DNA of 50,833 nt, taken from assembly GCA_045591985.1 (NCBI GenBank), contig JAZNTV010000038.1, positions 1 to 50,833 of the forward strand, read 5' to 3'. The stretch is from SIG588 sp045591985. Lineage in GTDB: Bacteria; Bacillota; Clostridia; Oscillospirales; Acutalibacteraceae. Below the pieces are notes generated by a model, which saw only the letters and a program-made list of their open reading frames with translations, did not search any database and was not told where the DNA came from. Positions 13,228 to 21,800 of this stretch are shown here, one piece after another (position 1 is the first letter of the stretch; the number at the start of each line of letters is the position of its first letter). Made by a program: the position numbers and the translations under genes.

Positions 13228-15297
13228 ATGAAACGGAGTTTGGCTCTTTTGCTGTCGTTGGTGCTCGTGTTTGTGAGTTGTGCCGTGGGAGTGACCGTCA
13301 CGGCGGTCTCCCGTTCGTGCGGCGATGTCAACGGCAACGACGCGATCGATTCTACCGATGCCCGTTTGGTGTTGCAATACGCCGTGAAGAAGATCACGTC
13401 CCTTTCGGTGCCGGAAGCGGCCGATGTGGACGGAAACGGTGCGGTGGATTCTACCGATGCACGTTTGATCCTGCAATACGCCGTGAAGAAGATCGATAAA
13501 TTCCCCGGCAACGTTGAGGAGGCCATCTCGCCCAACAGCGAGGCGGCGGGAACCCCCTTTGCCACCCTCGCCGATGTGCATGAAGAGGTGCCGACTTCGA
13601 CGACAGCCTCTACCAAACAGTTCGGCTATTTTGCGTTGACCACCGAACTGAATGCAGGTCTGCCCTTCAATGTGGCGTTGTATGCCGCAGGGGATACGCT
13701 GTCGGCAGTGTTGCCCGCGGGTGTGGACACGACGGCATTGATCCCGACGTTTACCTACTACGGTGCGTCGGTTACGATGAACGGTGTGGCGGTGCAGTCG
13801 GATATAACGGTGCTCGACTTCTCGTCGCCTGTCAAACTGACCTTGGCGGCGCAGGACGGCTCTGTGCGCGAGGTAACGGTGAAGGTGCAGACGCTCAATA
13901 CCGGCCTGCCGTCGATGGCGGTCACTTTGAACGAGTACGTGGGTGCCGATGCCATTCAAAAGGAAGAGTATACGGCGGGCAACTTCTATCTCGGCGGTGG
14001 CGACAGTGCCGTGTGCGATTATGCACAAGAGACGCCCGTGCTGGTGGCGTGTACCATCAAGGGGCGCGGCAACTCCAGCTGGCTGTTAGACGAGAAAAAG
14101 AGCTACACTCTGAAACTGGATAAGAAGACCGCGTTGCTGGATATGGCGGCCTCCAAAAACTGGGCATTGGTTGCGAACTACGAGGATAAGACCCTGTTGC
14201 GTAACATGATGGGTTACTATTTCGCAACGGCGGCAGGTGTGCCGTCCGTGATGCAGGTGCGTCCCGTAGACATGTGGATCGACGGTCAATACTGGGGCAC
14301 TTACAATCTCACCGAAAAGATCGAGATCGAACCCGATCGCGTGAACATTACCGACGTGGATAAACCCGATAAAGAAGGTTTTACCGATCCGGCGGCGGAT
14401 CAGGTCGGCTATCTCTTGGAATTTGACGCGCATGTGGTGGAGACCAACGCGGGCGGTTTGCTCGAAAACGTCGGCGTGTTTGATCCGTATGATTGGGATA
14501 CGTGGGAGGAACTTGCCAAAGTCGGCTGGAAACGGTACGAATGCTATTACTTCCATTATGCAGCAGATACGGAAGCGATGGATTACGTCTTCTATAACCC
14601 TGAAACCGACGAGACTTTCTTCAAACTTCCCTTCCTCGGAAAATGGGTGACGGTGAAAAAGCCCTCCACCGAAAACCTGAATCACAACCCTGCCATGCGG
14701 GAGTACATCTTCCAAAAGGTGCGCGAGTTGGATTCTGCATTAGAGGCGAACAATCACAACGTTATCTATGATATGCTGGACCTCGATTCTTTCGCCGCGT
14801 GGGCTTTGGTGCAGGAAATGATGGATAACACCGACTCTTCGTTCCACTCCAGTGTGTATATGTATAAGGATGTGGACGGCAAGTTCACTTTCGGCCCCGC
14901 GTGGGACTTCGACCGTTCCTCGGGCAACTGCTCATATTGGCACAACAACGTGGGCTCGTTGCTGAACAGCCGTTGGTGCTGGGCGGCGTTTAACACCGAC
15001 CGCGGTCGCGCGGCGCTTAAGAGTACGTGGCAGATTTTTACCGTCAATTCATCAGATTGGTACGATACCTTCGAATCGTATCAGAAACTGATCGAACAGA
15101 GTCGTATCTACAACTTCGAACGATGGGATATTCTGAAGGAGCATGTTCTCTACAATCCCGAAAACCTTACCGACGAGAGCATGTTGGCGATCTATGAGGG
15201 TGACGAATATCAACTGTTTATCGATCATTTGAACGGTTGGCTTGCGGGGCGTGTGAAGAGGATGAACCAAGAGTACAACATTCGCTTCCCGCGATAA
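13228..15297 (+). CDS. secreted CotH-kinase-family protein with N-terminal dockerin
   Basis: 689-residue exported protein. Signal peptide (1 to about 29), type I dockerin at the N terminus (about 31-92; two DSTDARLxLQYAVKKI repeats), a short beta-rich linker domain (about 130-225), then a CotH kinase domain (about 230-685). CotH is an atypical protein-kinase fold that phosphorylates secreted proteins (spore coat CotB/CotG in Bacillus). Visible CotH motifs: KGRGNSSW, KKSYTLKLDKK, GTYNLTEKIEI and the metal-binding FGPAWDFDRSSGN. Dockerin-linked CotH proteins are known in cellulosome-forming Clostridia, but the dockerin is more often C-terminal. ATG at 13228 follows AAAAAGGAG. Substrate unknown; surface LRR or other dockerin proteins are candidates. 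Confidence 0.88.
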   Translation: MKRSLALLLSLVLVFVSCAVGVTVTAVSRSCGDVNGNDAIDSTDARLVLQYAVKKITSLSVPEAADVDGNGAVDSTDARLILQYAVKKIDKFPGNVEEAISPNSEAAGTPFATLADVHEEVPTSTTASTKQFGYFALTTELNAGLPFNVALYAAGDTLSAVLPAGVDTTALIPTFTYYGASVTMNGVAVQSDITVLDFSSPVKLTLAAQDGSVREVTVKVQTLNTGLPSMAVTLNEYVGADAIQKEEYTAGNFYLGGGDSAVCDYAQETPVLVACTIKGRGNSSWLLDEKKSYTLKLDKKTALLDMAASKNWALVANYEDKTLLRNMMGYYFATAAGVPSVMQVRPVDMWIDGQYWGTYNLTEKIEIEPDRVNITDVDKPDKEGFTDPAADQVGYLLEFDAHVVETNAGGLLENVGVFDPYDWDTWEELAKVGWKRYECYYFHYAADTEAMDYVFYNPETDETFFKLPFLGKWVTVKKPSTENLNHNPAMREYIFQKVRELDSALEANNHNVIYDMLDLDSFAAWALVQEMMDNTDSSFHSSVYMYKDVDGKFTFGPAWDFDRSSGNCSYWHNNVGSLLNSRWCWAAFNTDRGRAALKSTWQIFTVNSSDWYDTFESYQKLIEQSRIYNFERWDILKEHVLYNPENLTDESMLAIYEGDEYQLFIDHLNGWLAGRVKRMNQEYNIRFPR

Positions 15298-15320
15298 TAC
15301 CCATTGAACATACCGTAATG

Positions 15321-15350
15321 AAAAACGACCGGCATTAGCCGGTCGTTTTT
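15321..15350. terminator. bidirectional terminator
   Basis: Thirteen-base-pair stem AAAAACGACCGGC/GCCGGTCGTTTTT with ATTA loop; serves the CotH gene and the convergent nucleotidase gene, whose stop codon touches it. Confidence 0.92.
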
Positions 15351-15927
15351 ATCCTTGTTCATCCAGTGTCAGTTCAAATGCCGGAACGAATTCTTCCAGG
15401 AAACAGGTTGCCGCGGGGAGGCGCATGGCACGTATGGCCTCTTCTAACGTGCGGCGGGCACTGGCAAATTCGCGGTTGCCCTGCCCGAGTTCTTCCACAC
15501 ATTTCAGCAAGGCGGAAAGTTTGTCTGCCGCTTTCACGATACGGGCCTCTTCGCCGGTTTCGTCCGGCAACAACAACGGACGATAGACGTCGGCCATATC
15601 GTCGGGCAACATCGAAAGCAGTTTTTCCGCCGACAACCGTTCCACTTGTTGATACGCACGGCGAATATCGTCGTTATCGTATTTCACGGGGGTGGGCATA
15701 TCGCCTGTGAAAATTTCGGGTGCATCGTGATACATCGCCTGTAATACGCATTGTTCCACATTGACCGCTCCGCCGAAACGGCGGTTGTGCAGTTCGGCCA
15801 GTGCGTGCGCCAACATCGCCACATCAAACGAATGCTCGTGTACCGATTCCAAGCGGGTGTTGCGCATCAGCGCCCAACGAGAGATGTATTTCATACGCGA
15901 AAGAACCGCGTAAAACTGGTCGTTCAT
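15349..15927 (-). CDS. yfbR: YfbR-like HD-domain 5'-deoxynucleotidase
   Basis: 192-residue cytoplasmic HD-domain phosphohydrolase resembling E. coli YfbR over its whole length; YfbR dephosphorylates deoxyribonucleoside 5'-monophosphates. Seen: LSRMKYISRWALMRNTR (Arg17-Trp18 correspond to the substrate-contacting pair of YfbR), HEHS metal ligand region (30-33), AMYHDAPEIFTGDMPTPVKY with the HD pair, and a later VKAADKLSALLKCVEEL. The ATG at 15927 is chosen for its AGGAGGGG site six bases upstream and for agreement with the family N terminus. Probably nucleotide-pool housekeeping. Single-gene unit with its own promoter and terminator. Confidence 0.93.
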   Translation of the reverse strand: MNDQFYAVLSRMKYISRWALMRNTRLESVHEHSFDVAMLAHALAELHNRRFGGAVNVEQCVLQAMYHDAPEIFTGDMPTPVKYDNDDIRRAYQQVERLSAEKLLSMLPDDMADVYRPLLLPDETGEEARIVKAADKLSALLKCVEELGQGNREFASARRTLEEAIRAMRLPAATCFLEEFVPAFELTLDEQG

Positions 15928-15952
15928 ACTGTCCCCTCCTATTGTCACACCC

Positions 15953-15981
15953 AGTATAGCATACTCCGGGGCGGCGCGCAA
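15953..15981 (-). promoter_or_regulatory. promoter of yfbR-like gene
   Basis: On the minus strand TTGCGC (15981-15976), 17 bp, TATACT (15958-15953) with a TGC extension. Confidence 0.72.
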
Positions 15982-16023
15982 CCGAAAAATGAAATTTTAG
16001 TGCGCTAATGCGCTAATTGGGTA

Positions 16024-16052
16024 TTGCATTGTCATGAAAGGTGTGATATAAT
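16024..16052 (+). promoter_or_regulatory. promoter of amino acid ABC operon
   Basis: TTGCAT (16024-16029), 17 bp, TATAAT (16047-16052), 51 bases before the lipoprotein ATG. Confidence 0.8.
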
Positions 16053-16103
16053 GGGGCAAACGCACCGAAAAGGTGCCAAATTTGGAAAGAGGGTTTTGGA
16101 ACT

Positions 16104-16850
16104 ATGAAACGGATGTTGGCTTTGGTAATGGCAGTGGTGCTTTGCTTCGGTATGATGGCATTTACCGGCTGCGGTAAGAAAAATGTGTTGAAGGTCGGTA
16201 TGACCGAATACGTTCCCATGAACTACAAAGACGACAAGGGCGAATGGACCGGTTTTGACACCGAGTTTGCACAGAAGGCGGCGAAGCAGTTGGGTTACGA
16301 TGATGTGAAATTCATCATCATCGAATGGGATAACAAGCTCAACGAGTTGGCCTCCGGTGCGATTGATTGTATCTGGAACGGTATGACCATCAGCGATGAT
16401 ATTAAGGCGGGCGCGGATGTGAGCGATCCGTACGCCAAAAACGCCCAGGTCGTTGTTGTGAACAAGAATATGCAAGCGACCTATACGACAGATACGCTGA
16501 AGACGCTGAAGATCGCGGTGGAAAACGGCGGTGCGGCGGCCGGCATTTTGGAAGATATGGGTATCCAGTACACGCCTGTAAAAACGCAGGTTGATGCTTT
16601 GACCGAAGTGAATACATCGGCCTCTCAGGCATGTCTCATTGATATCACGATGGCGAACAACATGCTGGTTGAAGGCGGTAACTACGCGAACTTGGTCGTG
16701 GCGGAAGAACTGGCGGAAGAGGAGTACGGCATCGCCTTTAAGAAGGGCAGCGATCTCACCGCGAAGATGAATGAGATCATCAAGAACTTCAAGGCGGACG
16801 GCACGCTGGAAGCACTCGGCAAGAAGTACGAAGTAGCGATTGCCGACTGA
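16104..16850 (+). CDS. amino acid ABC transporter substrate-binding lipoprotein
   Basis: 248-residue family 3 (SBP_bac_3) binding protein that captures a polar amino acid outside the membrane and hands it to the permease at 17020. Lipoprotein signal: KR, hydrophobic core, lipobox AFTGC with Cys24 as the anchored residue. The mature domain has the LKVGMTEYVPMNY strand, WTGFDTEFAQ, and the IDCIWNGMTISDD hinge segment typical of glutamine/cystine/histidine receptors. Ligand cannot be told from sequence. A hairpin with a short U-tract follows it and probably allows the receptor to be made in excess over permease and ATPase. Confidence 0.92.
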   Translation: MKRMLALVMAVVLCFGMMAFTGCGKKNVLKVGMTEYVPMNYKDDKGEWTGFDTEFAQKAAKQLGYDDVKFIIIEWDNKLNELASGAIDCIWNGMTISDDIKAGADVSDPYAKNAQVVVVNKNMQATYTTDTLKTLKIAVENGGAAAGILEDMGIQYTPVKTQVDALTEVNTSASQACLIDITMANNMLVEGGNYANLVVAEELAEEEYGIAFKKGSDLTAKMNEIIKNFKADGTLEALGKKYEVAIAD

Positions 16851-16909
16851 TGCGCGGTTAAAGTAAGAGGGAACGTCGCACAGCGCACGTTTGCACAAAC
16901 AAAGAACAA

Positions 16910-16943
16910 AACCTGCCTCCCCTTACCGGGGAGGTAGGTTTTT
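16910..16943 (+). terminator. intra-operon hairpin, partial terminator
   Basis: Thirteen-base-pair stem AACCTGCCTCCCC/GGGGAGGTAGGTT (one wobble) then only a short run of T (five including stem bases). It lies between receptor and permease genes; leaky termination or 3'-end protection is the likely role. Confidence 0.72.
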
Positions 16944-17019
16944 CGCGACAGATCACGAAAAATGTTGGTGCGGTCGTGTTGAATGCGCCGTTTCCGTTTA
17001 TGAAAGGACATCTTTCCCT

Positions 17020-17712
17020 ATGTTTTGGACAGTAACCTTGGAATTGCTGCGCGGCTTTGCGAAAACACTCGAGTTGTTTGCGCTCACATTGGTGTTTTCC
17101 TTGCCGCTTGGGTTGATCATCAGTTTCGGTTCCCGCAGCAAATTTCTGCCGTTGCGGTGGCTTTGCCGACTTGTGGTATGGGTCATTCGCGGCACCCCTT
17201 TAATGTTGCAGTTGATCGTGGTGTTCTATGTGCCGGGTATGGTCGGCGTGTGGGCGCGAGAGCAGGAAGTGAGCAATTTCTTTATTAATTGGCTTGCTTC
17301 TTGGCAGGTGATCGACCGTTTTATGGCGGCAGTCATCGCGTTTATCATCAATTATGCCTGCTATTTCAGCGAAATTTTCCGTGGCGGTATCGAAAGTGTA
17401 TCGGTTGGTCAATACGAAGCAGGGCAAGTGCTTGGTATGACCCGTCGCGACATCTTTTTCCGTGTGACGCTTTTGCAGGTGGTAAAGAATATTCTGCCGC
17501 CGATGAGCAACGAGATCATCACCCTGGTGAAGGATACTTCGCTTGCCCGCACCATCAGCGTGCTCGAGATCATCTGGTATGCGGATAACCTGACAAAGCA
17601 GCAAGGTATTTTGTGGCCGCCGTTCTATGCGGGCGTATTCTTCCTTGTGTTTACCGGTGTTCTGACGGTGTTTTTCCGTCAATGCGAAAAGCGGCTTAGC
17701 CGTTGGCAGTGA
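17020..17712 (+). CDS. amino acid ABC transporter permease (HisM/GlnP type)
   Basis: 230-residue inner-membrane permease with about five transmembrane segments. N-terminal segment LRGFAKTLELFALTLVFSLP and RGTPLMLQLIVVFYV are hallmarks of the HisMQ/GlnP group; the EAA loop that docks on the ATPase is around QYEAGQVLGMTRRDIFFRVT. The ATG at 17020 follows GAAAGGACA; an earlier in-frame start at 16891 would run through the hairpin and is unlikely. Thirteen bases before the ATPase gene. Probably works as a homodimer, since only one permease is present. Confidence 0.92.
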   Translation: MFWTVTLELLRGFAKTLELFALTLVFSLPLGLIISFGSRSKFLPLRWLCRLVVWVIRGTPLMLQLIVVFYVPGMVGVWAREQEVSNFFINWLASWQVIDRFMAAVIAFIINYACYFSEIFRGGIESVSVGQYEAGQVLGMTRRDIFFRVTLLQVVKNILPPMSNEIITLVKDTSLARTISVLEIIWYADNLTKQQGILWPPFYAGVFFLVFTGVLTVFFRQCEKRLSRWQ

Positions 17713-17725
17713 GGAGAGGTGACGT

Positions 17726-18529
17726 ATGGCATTTTTGGAAGTGAACGGCCTGTCGAAGTCTTATGGACAAACGGCGGTGCTGCGTGATATCACCTTCTCC
17801 CTTGAAAAGGGGGATGTGTTGGCCATTATCGGTTCCTCCGGCAGCGGTAAAACGACATTGTTGCGTTGCCTCAATTCGCTGGTTACGCCCGACAGCGGCA
17901 CCATTGCGGTAAACGGTGAGGTGTTGATCGATGCGTCGGCACCGGCTCCGACGGATGCGGAGTTGCGCCGCCGACGGTTGCATTTCGGTCTGGTGTTTCA
18001 GCAGTTCAATCTGTTTCCGCAGTATACCGTGATGCAAAACCTCACACTGGCGCCGACACTGGCACTGAAAGAAGCGTTGCGCACGTTGCCGCGCGCCGCA
18101 CGGCATGCCGAGCGGGAACGTCGCATGGCGGAGATCACCGCGCGTGCCGAGGGATTGCTTCGCCGTGTGGGGCTCGAAAACCGTCGGGATGCTTACCCGT
18201 GTGAACTCTCGGGCGGTCAGCAACAGCGTGTAGCCATTGCCCGCGCACTGGGAATGGATCCCGATGTGCTTTGCTTTGACGAGCCGACATCGGCGCTTGA
18301 CCCGGAACTGACGGGCGAAGTGCTGCGCGTGATCCGCGGTCTGAAAGGCGCAGACAGCACCATGGTAGTGGTTACCCACGAAATGGAGTTTGCGCGCAGT
18401 GTGGCCGATGTGGTCATCTTTATGGCCGACGGTGTGATCGCCGAAATGGGGGCGCCCGAAGAACTTTTCGGTAACCCGCAGACCGGGCAACTCAAGCATT
18501 TCTTGAGCCGCACCGAAGAAACGGTATAA
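17726..18529 (+). CDS. amino acid ABC transporter ATPase (GlnQ/HisP type)
   Basis: 267-residue ATP-binding subunit powering the importer formed with 16104 and 17020. Walker A GSSGSGKTTLLRCLN, Q-loop in GLVFQQFNLFPQYTV, signature LSGGQQQRVAIARAL, Walker B VLCFDEPTSALDPE, switch His in VVTHEMEFA. It is somewhat longer than the usual 240-250 residues because of a charged insertion (about 118-135, RTLPRAARHAERERRM) before the signature helix. Ribosome site GAGAGGTGACGT. Last gene of the operon. Confidence 0.95.
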   Translation: MAFLEVNGLSKSYGQTAVLRDITFSLEKGDVLAIIGSSGSGKTTLLRCLNSLVTPDSGTIAVNGEVLIDASAPAPTDAELRRRRLHFGLVFQQFNLFPQYTVMQNLTLAPTLALKEALRTLPRAARHAERERRMAEITARAEGLLRRVGLENRRDAYPCELSGGQQQRVAIARALGMDPDVLCFDEPTSALDPELTGEVLRVIRGLKGADSTMVVVTHEMEFARSVADVVIFMADGVIAEMGAPEELFGNPQTGQLKHFLSRTEETV

Positions 18530-18595
18530 ACTCTTTTGCCGTGTGGTCTGCCCAACAGGGCGGGCGATCCGCACACGGAAAATGCGTTTATAAAA

Positions 18596-18627
18596 CAAGG
18601 GTACACGTCGATGTGTACCCTTGTTTC
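18596..18627. terminator. terminator-like hairpin, relative of 8231-8266
   Basis: Stem CAAGGGTACAC/GTGTACCCTTG with a six-base loop followed by TTTCATT. Ends the ABC operon. Further GC-rich imperfect repeats fill 18640-18735; no gene is seen there. Confidence 0.75.
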
Positions 18628-18743
18628 ATTGTGTATAAGCGCGTAGGCTTGCGGGGGGCGTCGATATCCGTCACCAACCGCCCGCTTCAAAAATGGCGTT
18701 CGGATTTGACTGCTCACCCTACACAAGAAACGCCGTCCCGGGG

Positions 18744-18772
18744 TTTACACAACCGTTTTTTTGTGATAGAAT
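18744..18772 (+). promoter_or_regulatory. promoter of giant LRR gene
   Basis: TTTACA (18744-18749), 17 bp, TAGAAT (18767-18772), 33 bases before the ATG. Confidence 0.75.
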
Positions 18773-18805
18773 GTAAAGTAATACAGGGAGAAGAGGAGAG
18801 TTACC

Positions 18806-21800
18806 ATGAAAAGGATAGCAGCAGTTTTGGCGGCGTTGACCTTATTGATAACGTGGATCCCCGCGGGTGTTATTGCGGTTGCCGGAACGCAAGGGGCGTT
18901 TACCTATACCGTGGAAAACGGGGCGGCTGCCATTACGGCGGTGGATACCGCTGTCAGCGGTGATGTCGTTGTTCCCGATACACTCGGCGGATATCCCGTG
19001 ACCGCCATTGCGGAGGAGGCCTTCCGTGGGTGTGCGAATATGACGGCAGTGACCGTTCCCGCTACCGTGACGCATATGGAGCGTGAGGCGTTTGCGGGGT
19101 GTACCGCGCTGACAGCAGTGAACATCTGCGATCTGGCGGCGTGGTGCGGTATCACGTTTGACGGTACGTTTGTAACGGTAAGCGACTGGGATCCCGCTGT
19201 GGAGCGGTATTATCAAGATGCCACCGCGAACCCCTTGTATTATGCGAAGCATTTGTATGTAAGCGGGGTCGAGGTGACCGATCTGGTGATTCCGAAGACG
19301 GTGACGCACGTTTCGGATTTCGCATTTTGCAACATGGAAAACCTCGTATCGCTCACTGTTCATGAAGCGGTGAGCGGAATCGGGCTGATGGCGTTTGCGG
19401 GGTGCACGTCGCTTGCGTCGCTCGATTGGTATGCCGTCGATTGCGACGTCGCCTGGGGTTATGAATATGAATACGGTGAACTGGGTTATGGATGGACCTA
19501 TGTGACCGACGAACGCTATCCGTTTGCGGATGCGCCGATCACCACGGCGGTGTTCCGTGCGGGGGTGCGTACCGTTCCCGCCTACCTTCTCTCGCAGGTG
19601 AAGACGCTTCGTGAAGTGCGGATCGCGGGCAGTGTAGAGCACATTGGTGCGAATGCGTTTGACGGTTGTACCGCGCTTTCGGCTGTGCACGTTGCCGATA
19701 CGGACGCCTGGTGTGCTGTGTATTTCGAAAATGCCGCCGCCAACCCGTTGGTGCATACGGGCAACCTGTTTTCGGGCGACAACTTGGTGCGCGAACTGCA
19801 CGTTTCGGACGGCGTCCGGAGGGTGGCGGCCGAAGCGTTTATCGGTTGTGAAAACATTACGGTCATCACCCTTCCCGACAGTGTGAAGAGTATCGGCAGT
19901 AACGCGTTTTACGGTACCGGTTATTACAACGATGCCGCCAACTGGACAAACGGGGAGTTGTATATCGGCCGTCATTTGATCCGCGCGGCGGCGCCTGCCG
20001 ATGGGGTGTACGTTGTGCCTTCGTCGGTGTCGGCGATCGATGCCGGTGCCTTTGCCGATCTCAGCGGCATTACCGCGATCCATGTTTCGGATGTTTCGCT
20101 GTGGTGTGAGATGAATTTCCCCTCGGCGTCGGCCAATCCGTTGGCAAATAACGGCGCGTTGTATGTAAACGGTACTTTACTTGCGGGCGATTTGGTGCTT
20201 CCGAGCGGGATCGTTGCGGTGGGCGATTACGCTTTCCAAGGTTTTTCACAGTTGACATCGCTGACGGTGCCGCAAGGGACGTGCGCGATTGGCCAAAACG
20301 CCTTTTCCGGCACGGGTCTGACCTTTGCCGTTCTTCCTGACAGTGTGGAGCGTATCGGTGAGGCCGCTTTTGCCTCTTGTACCGCGCTGGAGGCGGTGGA
20401 CCTGCCGCAACACCTGGCGGTATTGGCCAACAATCTGTTTAAAAATTGCACGGCACTCGAGACGGTTGTGTTCCCGCAAACGGCCGAACGCATCGGTTAT
20501 CATGCGTTTTACGGCTGTGCGGCGCTCACGTCGTTGGAGATCCCGTACGGCGTGACCTTCATCGGGTTGGAAGCATTTTGCCAATGTTCGGCGGTGACCA
20601 AGGTATTTTTACCGTCTACGTTGGCTTATGTCGAACGCCGTGCGTTCGCGTCATGTATCCGCAACCAAGCCGTGTATTACAGCGGCAATGCGGAGGAGGC
20701 GGCACAAATTGCGTATCACGACGGCAACACGCGTGTGACGGGAGCAACGTGGTATTATGACGTGTGCGAACAACATGTGTACGCCACAGCGTGTGATCCG
20801 GTGTGCACCGTATGCGGGTATACCCGCGGCAACACCCATTTCTTTGTGGGGGAAAATCCCTGTCTTTGCGTACGCTGCGGTTATGACAGCAGAATACAGT
20901 ATTATACATATACCATCGCAAACGGCACAGCGACCATCACCGATGTAGATCCTGCGATAGCGGGAGAAATCGTCATTCCCGCGATGTTGGGGGGATGTCC
21001 TGTCACGGCGATCGGTGCCAAAGCGTTTCAAGGATGTGATAAGATCACGGCGTTGACGATCCCGGACGGCGTTACGACCATCGGCGACAGCGGATTCCGT
21101 AGTTGTACGGGCCTTTTGGAAGTGACGATTCCGGCGAGTGTTATGACGATTGGGAACTATGCCTTTAAGGATTGTACCGCCCTCGAAACGGTACACTTCC
21201 TTGCGACAGCGTGTGCCGCTATGGGCGCATCGGCCTATCCGGCGTTCCACGGCTGTACGGCACTTACGACGCTGTATATCGGTGACGGCGTGCAAAGCAT
21301 TCCGGCGCAGGCGTTCCGCGGAATCACAAGTCTTACGACGGTATACTTGTCGCATACGGTGAAGACCATCAACAAAAATGCCTTTTATCAGGATACGGCA
21401 CTTGTCGACGTGTATTACGACGGTACCGAAACCGATCGCACGTGGATCAGCGTGGCTTCGTATAATACGCCGCTGACCAACGCCACATGGCATTACGCGA
21501 CGGCAAGCGGCTGTTTCCATACGACGGTTACGGTGGAAAAGGTTGTTGCGCCCACCTGTACGGCGGCGGGCTACACGGGCGATACCGTGTGTGTCGATTG
21601 CGGCGCCGTTGTGGCGACGGGCGTGGTGATGCCCGCTGTCGGCCATATTTTCGGCGACGACAACCTGTGTGACGGTTGCGGGCAAGATCAGAATATCGGG
21701 TATTATACCTATACCATCGAAAACGGCGCGGTGACCCTCACCGATGTGGATACCGCTGTGAAAGGACACGTGGCACTTCCGTCGACGATCGACGGCTATC

